A stretch of DNA of 64,000 bases, from the NCBI GenBank assembly GCA_900208305.1, contig OAPG01000014.1, positions 496,001 to 560,000 of the forward strand, given 5' to 3'. A program made the position numbers and the translations under genes. This document shows positions 34,186 through 44,606 of the stretch, in pieces. The notes below the pieces were generated by a model. The model saw nothing but the letters and a program-made list of their open reading frames with translations, did no database searches and was not told the DNA's origin. This DNA is from Melanopsichium pennsylvanicum. Lineage: Eukaryota > Basidiomycota > Ustilaginomycetes > Ustilaginales. Position 1 is the first letter of the stretch, and the number at the start of each line of letters is the position of its first letter.

Positions 34186-37100
34186 TTACGCCTCGTGGCC
34201 TCCCTCTTCCTTGTCCTCCTCGTCGATGTCGTCGTCGTCTTCTTCATCCTCTTGATCGTCGTCGTCGTCGTCGTCGTCGTCGACGGCATTGCCTGCGTTG
34301 GCAGCAAGACTTGCCACCAGCGCCTCCAATTGAGCCTGCAGCGTCGCTGCATCGTGAGATCCACCGTCACCCTCTGCCTCGTTCGTGACTGCGTTCGCTG
34401 CTTCGTTTTCGGCCCCTGTGCCATCTTGATCCTGCTCAGCCAAATCCGCATTCGCGCTTTGCACATGCTCGTCACGCAGCTCTTCTGTGGTCTGATCCAC
34501 ATCCATGGGCTCGACCCGGTCAAAAACCTGCTTGTTCGACTCCGCATCGCCGGCATCGCCTGTCTCCGTCGAAGCTTCGTGGCCTTCTTCTTGACTTTGA
34601 TCGGGAGCGGGAGCTGGAACTACTTCGCCATGAGCTGAACTGCTATCTTGACCCTGAACGTCCAAACCGCCTTCCTGCTGATGAGCTTGCAACGAAGCAG
34701 TAAGTTGACGGAGCACAGCGGAGAGGTCCATCTCCTCTTCAACTTCCTCGTCGTCCTCTTCATCCTCTTCGCCTTCGTCCGCCTCATCCTGCCGCTTGTC
34801 CTTGTCAGCATTGCTTGCCTGAATCACATGAGCAGCGTCAATGTTATCCTCTTGCTGAGTGCAAAACTGAGCTGGCGATGCACCCTCTTGGATCGAATCC
34901 GGCTCTGCCTCGGCAGCCGCAATCGCACGCTCATCCGCCTCGACATCGGATTCTTCCGAAACACCCTCGTCGTCAGCATCCCCTGTGTTACCAAACGCAG
35001 ATGTAAGCGCTCGGATAGCATCCTCATATTCGGCCAGATCTATGCCTTCTTCGACGCCATTCACTGACTCGCCAGCTGCAGTGCTTTCCTGTGCACTTTC
35101 CTTGGCGGCCTCCAAAGTCTTGGACGCAGCCACCTCTTCGGCCGTCGACAGCTGCTTGCGCGCGCTCTCCGAACCGGAGTCGGTAGCAGCGGGAGTAGCT
35201 CCGATCTGCTGCAGTGCAGCTGCGAGCGTCTCGGATACGGCCGAGTCCAAATCTTGCTGAGCAACCTGACTCGTAAGACTGGACAGCGCCGAAGCAAGCT
35301 GTGATGACGCCGAAGAAGGTGCAGCTGGCGGAGGTGGCATCATGCGCGCCGGTGCAGCAGGTAAGGGTGGGCCAGTGCTCATACCCGACATATCAGTTGC
35401 CCTGGCAGCGGCTGCAGCGGCTGCATTGCTGCTAAGTTGGCCGAGCAGCGAGTTGGCGAGCGCGGGATTAATAGGTGAGCTGAGATCGTTGAGCATACTT
35501 GCTAGCTGTTGCATCATTGTAGGCTCGCTTGTCGTGGGCAGAGGAAGCGATGTAGGACCCTTGGCCACGGGTGTGGTTGGCATCGTGCGGCCGCAAGCAG
35601 CAGCAGCAGCAGCAGCAGCACCTGTTCGAGCCATTACCGAATTTGGCGGTGCGGCACTCGTTGGCATCGATGGCAAAGATGCGATCGGTCGAGAATAGGA
35701 CGGTACGGAAGCCGACATTGCAGCGGCAGCTGTCTGGGCGGCTGCCGCAGCAGTGGCTGTGGCGGCAGCGTCATGATATCCCGTCTGTGTAAGAAGGTGC
35801 GCCAGCATCTCTTCGGCTGATCCGTCGGTGGGTCCTGCACGAAGGAGCTGGTAGAGCTGTTTGACCGAGTCTGCCTCGAGCTTCTTGCCCGTACGCTTCT
35901 GATACTCGAGAATGATGGATGCTGCTGAGCCATTCTGAAAGATGCTGCTAGCAGGGTTGGCCAAAGGCGCTGCACCTGGTTGTCCGTAAGGCCGAGGACC
36001 TGGCCGCATACCCTTGCTCATGGCACGAATGCCCGAGTCACCTACATTGCGATAAGCCTGGCTGTCTTTTAGAGGGCTAACAGCAAGCACTTCGCCATTG
36101 AGACCAGACGTGACCATGGGATGGTCTCGTCCCACCTGCGGCCTTCGCGTCGGCTTTCTTGACTCGCCCGGATCCGACCAGGATGAATTGATGCGATACA
36201 TGCTTCCGGTCTTTAACAATCTGCCGCGTTTAAACGCTTTTTGCAGTGCTTGATGCGCAGATGGACGGAACTTTTTGGTGAGCGGGTAGGTGACCTGCAT
36301 CCAGTTAAAGAGCGAGCGTGGCGGAGCCTCACCCATAACACGTAGGCCTTCGACGATCATGTCCTCGTACGATGGGAGCGTGCTGGTGCCCAATGGACCC
36401 TGAACAATGACAGGCTCGGGATCAGGCGACCATGAATCTTCACGTCCGCCAGACATGCCAGGTGCATTGGAAGCGCTTGCACCAGCTGGGTATGCGGGTG
36501 TAAAAACAGGATTGGCGCTGGCTCCCGTGAGAATCGCGACGGGATCATTGACTGCGGTTGTGCTGGCGGCTGCCGGTATCGCTGATGGGACGGGTGATGC
36601 TGCCGTCGGAGTTGGTAATCTCCTCTGGGCTTCCTCAAAGTGTTGGAGCAGACTCGAAAGTGCATCTCCTCGACCTTCAGCATCTGCCAAGCCGGTCTTG
36701 GCACCAGCGCTAGAAGAGCCAGCTGCGGGGCTGGAAGGAGCTTGGCTGGCCAGACTGGATAGCATTGCTGCAATGTTTCCGATCGGCAATGGACCAGAAT
36801 CACCAGGAGCAGGAGCAGCGGGGGCTAGTGGCAAGCCCTGTGGGCCAAGCATGGTGGACTGGGAAGTCGAATTTGAGCCCAAGATGGCAGCAATCTTGTC
36901 CGAGATGTCCTTGCCTGGGTTCGATGTTGGAGCAGGCGCAGCAGGTGCGCGATCGGCTGCGGCAGGTTGGCTGCGATTGCTGGCCGTCTTGGTAGCATTG
37001 GAGGCGACACGCGCTGTTGTACTACCTGTTGCTGCAGTTGTTTGGGCGGACGTGGATGTCGAAGATGCGGGACGTGCTGCTGTGGTTGCATTGGCAGGAA

Positions 37101-39182
37101 GACTGCCGCCAAAGTGAGCAGCGATGGCAGCCGCCAGAGCGGCATTCGAGGGCATAGGTCCGTCCCCAACAATGCTGCGCAGAGCTGCTGGTGAGATAAT
37201 TGGTGTGGACCCACTGGGTGGTCGTGCTTTCGCGGCTGCTGTGGGTGTTGCAAAAGCGGCCGGGGTGGCAGAAAGGTCCTGTGCTGGCGGGAGGGGTGCG
37301 CCGTTCGGTCCGCGCGCCGGTTGAGCTTGCTGACGAACCATTGCATTGATCGAGTTGATGAGACTGGTGAGAGATGCATTCTGTGCGGTGCCTATCTGTT
37401 TGTGTGCGGCGGCAGACCCGCCAGCAGCGGTACCTCGGGCTGCACCTGTAGATGGTGCGGTAGCTGATGTTGAGGTGACAGCTCGTCGTGGCGCCGAAGA
37501 CAGTGCTGCCGCGGGTCGAGTTGCAGTTTGCGGACGTTGTGGTGCTCCAGTCGTACGTGTGTAGGTGGTTGGACCTGACGTAGAGGCACTCGCATTGAGC
37601 AGCGAATAGACGTCTTTGAGACTCAGATCCGAGGGCGAAGTGGTGCGGGTTGCTTCGATACGTTGACGAGCTTTGAGTCTATCGATCTGGGTATGAATGT
37701 GGTTGGGATAGATGTGAGCCTGACGGTAAAGGGTAGACGAGCCAGTTGGAGCTGCTACGAGATCGTTGAGCTGCCTCTCGAGCTGCTTAACCAGATCGAT
37801 GAGCTCCGACTTTTGGAGCAAGGAGAGATATTCATCCCTGACTGAGGCTGACAACGCGGTTCCAGAGACCGCGGGTAGTAGGTTAAGCGGACCTACGCCG
37901 GCTTGATTGGAGAGCGCGCTGCCGGGTTTGGGTATGTTGGTGACGGTGATGCCTGATGACACATTTGCAGCCCTGCCTATTGTGGGTGCTGCAGAGAGCG
38001 GACGCGATAGTGAAGGCGACGAAGCTGTGTGGCGTGTCAACGAAGCAGTAGGATTCGCTCTAGCAGATGAAAGACCGGAGATAATCGTCGAGCCATAGGG
38101 CGATGGAGAAGGTGATGCGGCTACTAAAGTGCTGGATGGTGTTGCCGGCGACGAAACCCCGACAGCGGTTGGACGAAACTTCTTGTTGGACAAATCAGTG
38201 AATCCCGATGAGTGGTAGGAGCGTTTGTGAGACGGTGCAGCACTCGACGCGGATGACAGTGGCTTGGAAGGTGAAGCGTACTTTTGACGCGTCTCTTGTG
38301 TCGGATATGCGGTCGCAAACGATTCGGATGCTCCTGTCTGTGCTAATCTTGGTGCTTTGTACGGCGAAGGCAGATGCACAGGTTGGGAGAACGTGGAAGT
38401 GGCTGTTAAAGGTGATAGTACAGTAGCACGGTCGCCTGTGTTGCCTAGTGGTGTGGGAGGCAACAGCCGGTTGGGAGTCGCCAATGCGTTTGCGTATTGT
38501 TGAGCTTTGCGCGGTACTGAAGTGGATGTGGAAGCTGATGCAGCCTGCGCCGTTGTAGCATCCGCATTAGCTGACGTTGTGCTTGCTTGCAAAGAGGTTG
38601 ATGCAGGCAGCAGTGACGGCGTTTGTTGCGAAAGACGCGTCGGGTCGGACGCGACGGTGGTGGCGGTCAAGGTCGGTGACGCCGGCGGCGATGCTAAGTC
38701 GATGGGCTTGGCTAGTGTTCCTAGGTTGCTAGGAGCATAACCGTTATTGGATAATGATGATGATAACGATGATGAAGAGGATGCGGTGGCTGCGGTCACC
38801 TTGGACGGTGATGCCGAGGTGGAAGCATCGTGACGGCGCGTCGAACCATCCACGGATGACTGTCGAGATGGAGTGTGCGCGTGAGGTGGTGCGGATGGTG
38901 CTGGTGATGGCGACGGCGCGGTAGCCGCGGTCATGTCGGACAGGAAAGGAAAGCGAGCCAGCCAGGCGCTCGATCCTATGTAGGCTGTGTCGTTACCAGG
39001 AAGTGATGGTGAGATACAGTTTTGCACGATGTTCTGAAAAATTCCAAGATTCGATGGTGGTGTGACTTGGTCCATGAAACTGTAACGCGTCGGCACCGCA
39101 TTCGTAGCATCTGCAGGGCATAGCGACATAAAGTAATACAACTACATGCAGCAGCGAGATCAACTTACCCAGTATTCGCCAT
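34186..39182 (-). CDS. large low-complexity protein with a linker-histone-like (H15) domain
   Basis: Predicted nuclear protein of unknown role. The preferred model has a 14-nt first exon (39182-39169, MANTG), an 89-nt intron (39168-39080, GTAAGT...TTACAG) and a main exon 39079-34186, giving 1,635 aa in one frame. Without the intron, an ATG at 39075 gives MDQVTPPSN. Almost all of it is Ser/Thr/Ala/Pro-rich. A folded segment at about 905-972 (PSYEDMIVEGLRVMGE, PPRSLFNWMQVTYPL, RPSAHQALQKAFKRGRLLKTG) resembles the winged-helix globular domain of linker histone H1/H5. The C-terminus is strongly acidic, ending in a run of nine Asp (a GAC/GTC triplet repeat in DNA) and further Asp/Glu. It is much larger than a histone H1 and lacks a Lys-rich tail, so it is not H1 itself. 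Confidence 0.72.
39080..39168 (-). other. predicted intron 1 of the H15-protein gene
   Basis: Minus-strand GTAAGT donor and GTTACAG acceptor. It makes the two parts add to a whole number of codons and provides an ATG in a short first exon. No transcript evidence. Confidence 0.6.
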
Positions 39183-39826
39183 CGTCAGTGTTTCGTGGTA
39201 TTCATTCATCCATCCATCCACACAATTGTCCATCCATGCGTCCGAATTCGAAATTCTGAGCTGTTAGATTATCCAGATTCTTACACCAAAAGAAAATAGG
39301 AAAGAAGGTCTAACACCATCAAAGTGGGGCCAGCTTTGCCCCGGAAAGCGCCGCTAAGCTTGACTGCGAGCTTGCAATTACGCAATGTGCCCTTTTTCTA
39401 GTTGATGCGAAAAGGGGAGCGCGTGAATCCGGTCCAAGCCGGAAATGCTGCCCGAATCTCTCTTTGTGTCTCTCTCAAATGCGTCCAAGCTTCGACTCCA
39501 AGCACTCAGCTTGCCGAGCAGCAATCAAGGCAGCTTTTCGACAAACAGGTTGGCTGCCGCTACCTTCCAGCATCGGAGCATTGCTGATCCGGGGTTGGAA
39601 GAGTGAGAAGCGCGGATCTTTCCACGGATCGACTGGAGTAGTATACTGTGTAGTGTGGGGTTGGCGCGGGTCCAATAAGCGGGCCTTCCCGCGCACTGAC
39701 TTGTTTGCTCTCCTGAATCACGCTTATTATGAAACTTTCGATCTCCTTACCTTCTTCTATTTCAACATCATCATCCTGTCTATCTTCTCATTCTTTGTAC
39801 CTTCACATTACACATTTATCTCCAAA
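39183..39826. other. divergent promoter region H15 protein / malate dehydrogenase
   Basis: 644 bp shared by two divergent genes. CATT/CATC repeats next to the H15 gene and a pyrimidine-rich leader next to MDH. No separate gene. Confidence 0.6.
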
Positions 39827-41683
39827 ATGGTCAAAGCTACTGTTATCGGCGCCGCTGGTGGTATCGGCCAGCCCCTCTCGCTCCTCCTCAAGCAGTCTTC
39901 ACTTGTCACCGACCTCGCTCTCTACGATGTGTAAGTACGCAAAGACTATCACAGCTATCTGCCATCTCGCGCCTTGCAGACACTATCAAGGTGTGATTGC
40001 ACTTGCCCGACATTGTCACTGCTTTTCGAAATTGCTGACAACTTGAGTTCAACTCTTGACCACCTCGTCGATCATACAGCGTCAACGCTCCTGGTGTCGC
40101 TGCCGATCTTTCCCACATCAACACCCCCTCCGTCGTAACTGGCTACCTCCCCGCCGATGGTGGTCTCGGGAAGGCACTCAAGAACGCCGACATCGTTGTC
40201 ATCCCCGCCGGTGTTCCTCGTAAGCCTGGTATGACCCGTGACGACCTTTTCAACGTGAGTATATAGTGAATCTCGGCTGCCAACATCAATGACCCCCTTG
40301 CAACCGGGAGAATTTCAGGTGTCGCTCTAAGCTCTTGCCACTTCTGTTTGATAGGGTGCTTGGCGGAGCCACAAGTGTTGGCTTGCGTCTGGCGACAGTT
40401 TTTCCACGCCTCGTAGACATGTAGACGTTGGCCTGCATCGCCGCCGCCACAACAAAGCCCCCAATGGCTGGCTGGCTGGCTTGCGATGCGGAAGCGTCTG
40501 CACTTCTCTGCACCCAACACATCGAGTACAGTGGCCGAGTGCTGTTATGATCTCAGTTTTTTGTAGCTTTTTGAAGATGCTGTTGGTCCAAGCGCACAGC
40601 CAGCGGCACACCACGCGCTCGGGGCAATTAAAATAGTCTGGCTGCCCAATTTCGGAAAATTTTGCTTTGGGTTTTCCTTTGCCTTCGTTCGCCTCTTTTC
40701 CCGGTTGTTGGCGCCTACACAAACATGCGCTGCTAGACTGCACCATCCTTCTGCCGCCACCAGAAGATGGCTGAAGTATGCAGTCGTAGCGCAAGTCGAC
40801 AGGTAGCTCTGTCTCTGCTGGAACAGAATCAAGTCTCTGAATCATAAGGCTCCATGACCCGTCTCGAAAGTGACAGCCGCTGACTAACTTGTTCGCTTCC
40901 AATCATCTTGTCCGTTTTGCCGGCGTATCTTTGTTCAACAACACTGCCGCATTCCAACGCGCACAGATCAATGCCGGTATCGTTCGTGACATTGCCGTTG
41001 GCATTGCCGAGCACTCACCCAAGGCATTTGTGCTTGTCATTTCGAACCCTGTCAACTCGACCGTCCCCATCGTCGCCGAGGTGCTCAAGAAGAAGGGTGT
41101 TTACGACCCCAAGCGCCTCTTTGGTGTTACCACCCTCGATGTTGTTCGTGCCTCCACTTTCATCTCGGAGGCTGCTGGTAAGCCCACCGAGTCTCTCAAC
41201 TACCGCATCCCTGTTGTCGGTGGTCACTCTGGAGTCACGATTGTTCCTTTGATCAGCCAGTCTCAACCCCCCATTTCGGTGGATCAGGCCAAGATTGAAC
41301 AGCTCACCAACCGTATTCAGTTTGGTGGTGACGAGGTGGTCAAGGCTAAAGACGGTGCTGGATCTGCTACGCTTTCCATGGCTTATGCCGGTGCTAGGTT
41401 CGCTATTGCCGTTCTCGAGGCTGCTTCTGGAAAGGCGCTCGCTCAACCTGAGATGGGCTACGTCGACCTCACCGCTGACCAGGCTGGTGCCAAGGAGGTG
41501 ACTGCGGTTATTGGTAATGATACACCTTTCTTCTCGGTCCCTCTCCAGCTCGGTCCCAGCGGTGTTGAGAAGATCTTGCCTTTGGGTAAACTCAATGAGT
41601 ACGAATCCGAGCTCATCAAGAAGGCCGTCGCCGACCTCAACGGTAACATTACCAAGGGTGTTCAGTTCACCGCCAACCTCTAA
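39827..41683 (+). CDS. mdh: malate dehydrogenase (NAD-dependent, no mitochondrial presequence)
   Basis: Interconverts malate and oxaloacetate. Exons 39827-39930, 40080-40254 and 40967-41683 give 331 aa. It starts directly with the Rossmann beta-strand [22 protein letters not shown], so no presequence; it is of the mitochondrial/bacterial sequence type but likely cytosolic or peroxisomal. Splicing restores [17 protein letters not shown] and [13 protein letters not shown]. Catalytic and substrate motifs: [29 protein letters not shown], and [11 protein letters not shown] with the active-site His. The last three residues are ANL, a non-canonical PTS1 like that of human catalase. Strong codon bias. 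Divergent from the H15 gene, convergent with the bZIP gene. Confidence 0.94.
39931..40079 (+). other. MDH intron 1
   Basis: GTAAGT donor, ATACAG acceptor, 149 nt. Confidence 0.9.
40255..40966 (+). other. MDH intron 2, unusually long
   Basis: GTGAGT donor; branch-like GACTAAC near 40880-40888; the next AG is the CACAG acceptor ending at 40966. 712 nt, several times the size of every other intron here (76-215 nt). No embedded ORF of known type seen. Confidence 0.85.
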
Positions 41684-41721
41684 AGAAAAAATGAAGGAAA
41701 GAAAAAAGCCGTTGCAAGAAT

Positions 41722-41749
<28 letters not shown>
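41722..41749. repeat. (GA)n microsatellite
   Basis: About 14 perfect AG units, followed by a G-rich run. Confidence 0.95.
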
Positions 41750-41752
<3 letters not shown>

Positions 41753-41869
41753 AGGGGGGTAAGGTAGCTGTTTGTAGGCAAATCATCCTTAGTCTGTGTT
41801 TTGCACCTGGGTGGACGTCTTTGCAATGCCACAAGTGATCGCAATACTGAAAATGTTTCTCTCGCATGC

Positions 41870-41881
41870 GGGGGGGGGGGG
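41870..41881. repeat. G12 homopolymer
   Basis: Twelve consecutive G, followed by A/T-rich TTTTTAATT repeats. Confidence 0.9.
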
Positions 41882-42160
41882 AAATATTTTTTTAATTTTT
41901 TTAATTTTTTTTTGTCTTGAGTATGTGTGTCTCTGTGAGTGCCGAGCAAAGTTGTCACACTCCCCCCCCCAAAAATTCCGCAACATCACTCTCTCCCTGC
42001 ATCACTCGACATCGGTTCGGCCGTCTACAGTTTGTATCGTACCAGCTGTGTCACATACATGCAACCAACGAATCTGAACAAGACAAAATAAAAAAATAAA
42101 AAAATAAAATTTCCAAGCAATCCGGACAAATGCTGCAAAACGTATCGTACAAAATGGGAA

Positions 42161-42162
<2 letters not shown>

Positions 42163-42208
<46 letters not shown>
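42163..42208. repeat. (AG)23 microsatellite
   Basis: Perfect dinucleotide run downstream of the bZIP gene. Confidence 0.95.
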
Positions 42209-42210
<2 letters not shown>

Positions 42211-42341
42211 GAACGCAACTATTACTACTAATTAAAATAACTATGCAAAACAATGACGACCACAAGATACGAACAAGTAAACCAAAGATAAAGACATTGC
42301 AACCACACTAACCTATAATCAACCCTTTATTATATTTGATT

Positions 42342-42599
42342 TTAAAACGGCAAAACACCTGCAGCAGCATCCCTACTCGTCTTGCGATCCAGCAACCCAA
42401 GCATCTTGGTCACCGCATTCTCATCCACCTCCAACTCCTTGCCGTTCGAACTCGCAGAACTGGGCGAACGCGAAGAGGCCACGCCACCGTTGGGTGCATA
42501 CATGCTAGGTGTCAGACCTGTAGACGGGTACAGCGCAGGGGCAGCTTTCGTCGAGGTAGCTTTGCGCTTGTTGAACGGAGGTTGGAACAAGGGCTGTTG

Positions 42600-42637
<38 letters not shown>

Positions 42638-44606
42638 GCTGGCGTTGCTGAGACGAGCTGATCGAATCAACAAGCTCCTCCAGCTCAGATGCGTTGGTCG
42701 AGAGGAAGGCTGGGTGCTGTGCAAGCCGGCTGTAGACGTTGATGGGGGATAGCGAAGAGTCGTCCTCTTGCTTGTTCGAGGACGAAGAAGAGGAAGACGA
42801 GGAAGCGTCTGAATAGCTTGGCCCACTAGAAGCAAAGTGCATCGGAGGCTGGAACCCAAGCTGAGCGTAAGGACTGGTGCCACGCTTAGTCATCTTGGCC
42901 TCGAGCAACCTCAGGAACATCTGTGCGTGTTCTGCCTGCGTCAAGGGCTGGGTCGTCTCGCCACCCTTACCATTGTTGGGCTTGGAATTGTCATCGTTGC
43001 TGTTGTTGTTGTAGTTGTTGTTATTATTGTTGATGCTGTTGCCAGGCTTCTGTACATCGTCGAAAGCATCGTCGTTGGTCTGCTGAGAGCCAAATGTGAA
43101 ACCGCCTCCGCCCGGTGTCAGACCGCCATTGAGGAAAGCAGAAAGATCGAATGGAGAAGGCGCACCGTTGTTGGAGCCAGTCGCCTGTGCGACAGCCTGA
43201 GCCTTCTCGTCGAGGATAGAGTCGTCGCCGTCAAGCGCGTTACCAGCGACCTGAGACCACCAGCTCTGATCGCCGGGCATCTTGTTCTCACTAAGGTTGA
43301 ATGCAAAGGGGATAGGGTTGGGATTGAGCAAAGCACCATTCTGCTGCGTGGGCATGGGCATGGGGAAGATGTTGCTTCCAGGAGCGGACGACGGTGGCAA
43401 CCCAAGTGCCGAAGCGAGGCCGAGACCAAAGTCGCGTGCGTTGGCACCGAGCATGGCAGACCCAGTGAGACCGGCGGTGTTGCTGTTGTTTGGGCCATCG
43501 GAAAACTTCTTGGTCTTGTTGTCTGAGGAAAAGTTGTTTAGGTTGAGGGAGAGGATCGGATTCGAGCCGTTGCGCGCGTCGCCACCATTATTGTTGTTGT
43601 TGTTGTTTTTATTATTATTATTGTTGTTGTTATTGTTGGTATTGTTGTTGTTGTCGGCGGAAGCAGGGGCATTGTCAGCTTCAACCTCGTCCTTGTCGTG
43701 ACCGGACTGAGCGAGTTGTGCGAACCAGTCGTTGTCAAATGTGCTGTTGTCCTCGATGGGTCGAGCCGTGGTGTTGGACTTGTTGGTGGTGTTGGGGATG
43801 GCGATGGCGATGGCGGGTGTAGGGGACTCACGCTTATTGCCATCACTGAGCAAGCTGGGGTTGACGCCACCGCTGGTTCCTGGAAGCAACTCGCTAAGAC
43901 CGGGCATTTGTGAGAGGGAGCAAAGAGGGGCCGAGGTGCCGGCTGAAGTTGATGGTGTGGTGCGCTTGCGATTGCTCTGCTTGTCGCTTGCAACGGGTGG
44001 CGAGGATTCCATGCTGGTAGCATTGTGCGGTGCGAGTGATGCGGTGCTCATGGTAGGCACACCAGAAGCGCGAGCCCATGCGTCCAAGCCGAGGTCTACA
44101 GGGGCAAAAGACTGTGGATGATGGTGAGGAGCAGCGCTGTGAGTGTGCTGTGGGTGCTGAGCGTGGTGGTGCTGCTCAGCGCCGTTGACGGACTCGATGA
44201 TGCCAGGGGTCATGTGGGCGAAGCCAAGTCGAGCAATGAGCGACTTGAGTGCTTCGTTCTCATCCTTGAGTCGACGGGCCAGACGTTGGAGTTCAGCATT
44301 GGCCTCAAGACCCATCTGGTCGAAACGACGACATCGCTCTTCGAGTTCTCTGACACGGGCCTCGCGACGCTTGCGAAACTCTCTCTGGGCCTTGCGATTC
44401 TGTAGTGTACGCTTTGTGACCAAGGGAGCGTCTGGTTGACCGGGCACGGGAACAAGCTGTTGGCTGGCGGAAATCTTGCCGGTAGAGGTGGTGTTGGACT
44501 TCTTGTTTGGACTGGAAGGCGAATCAGAGTCGGAATCAGAGTCATCCGAAATGGAAGGCTTGCGCTTCATGATGGCCTTGGAGGCGGCTGCTGATGTGGA
44601 GGCCAT
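42342..44606 (-). CDS. bZIP transcription factor with poly-Asn and poly-Gln tracts
   Basis: Nuclear DNA-binding regulator, 754 residues, single exon. The basic region and zipper are at about 65-130: LQNRKAQREFRKRREARVRELEE minus some residues, i.e. the NRxAQxxFR form of fungal AP-1/Pap1-like factors, followed by leucine-heptad helices (RRLKDENEALKSLIARL). The AP-1-type C-terminal cysteine-rich domain is not visible, so a redox-sensor role is not supported. A poly-Asn tract (about 316-342) and a poly-Gln tract (about 655-672), encoded by AAT/AAC and CAG/CAA repeats, lie in otherwise Ser/Gly-rich sequence. The ATG at 44606 is the first in frame. Confidence 0.9.
42597..42645 (-). repeat. CAG/CAA repeat (poly-Gln codons)
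   Basis: About 15 triplets encoding Gln on the minus strand within the bZIP gene. Confidence 0.9.
43581..43665 (-). repeat. AAC/AAT repeat (poly-Asn codons)
   Basis: About 25 nearly uninterrupted Asn codons on the minus strand within the bZIP gene. Confidence 0.9.

Larger units (their letters stand above)
41684..42341. other. convergent intergenic region MDH / bZIP
   Basis: Simple-sequence-rich spacer: (GA)n at 41722-41749, G12 at 41870-41881, AT-rich TTTTTAA repeats after it, and (AG)23 at 42163-42208. No gene. Confidence 0.65.

Noticed and set aside
39464..39826. In-frame 121-codon extension upstream of the MDH start as a mitochondrial leader
   Set aside because: The frame starts at a non-ATG codon, the sequence before 39827 is hydrophobic Phe/Ile/Ser-rich leader, and it lacks a presequence-like basic pattern next to the Rossmann strand.
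42837..43526. 229-codon plus-strand frame over the bZIP gene
   Set aside because: Shadow of repetitive Asn/Gln/Ser codons; Val/Leu runs are just the complement.
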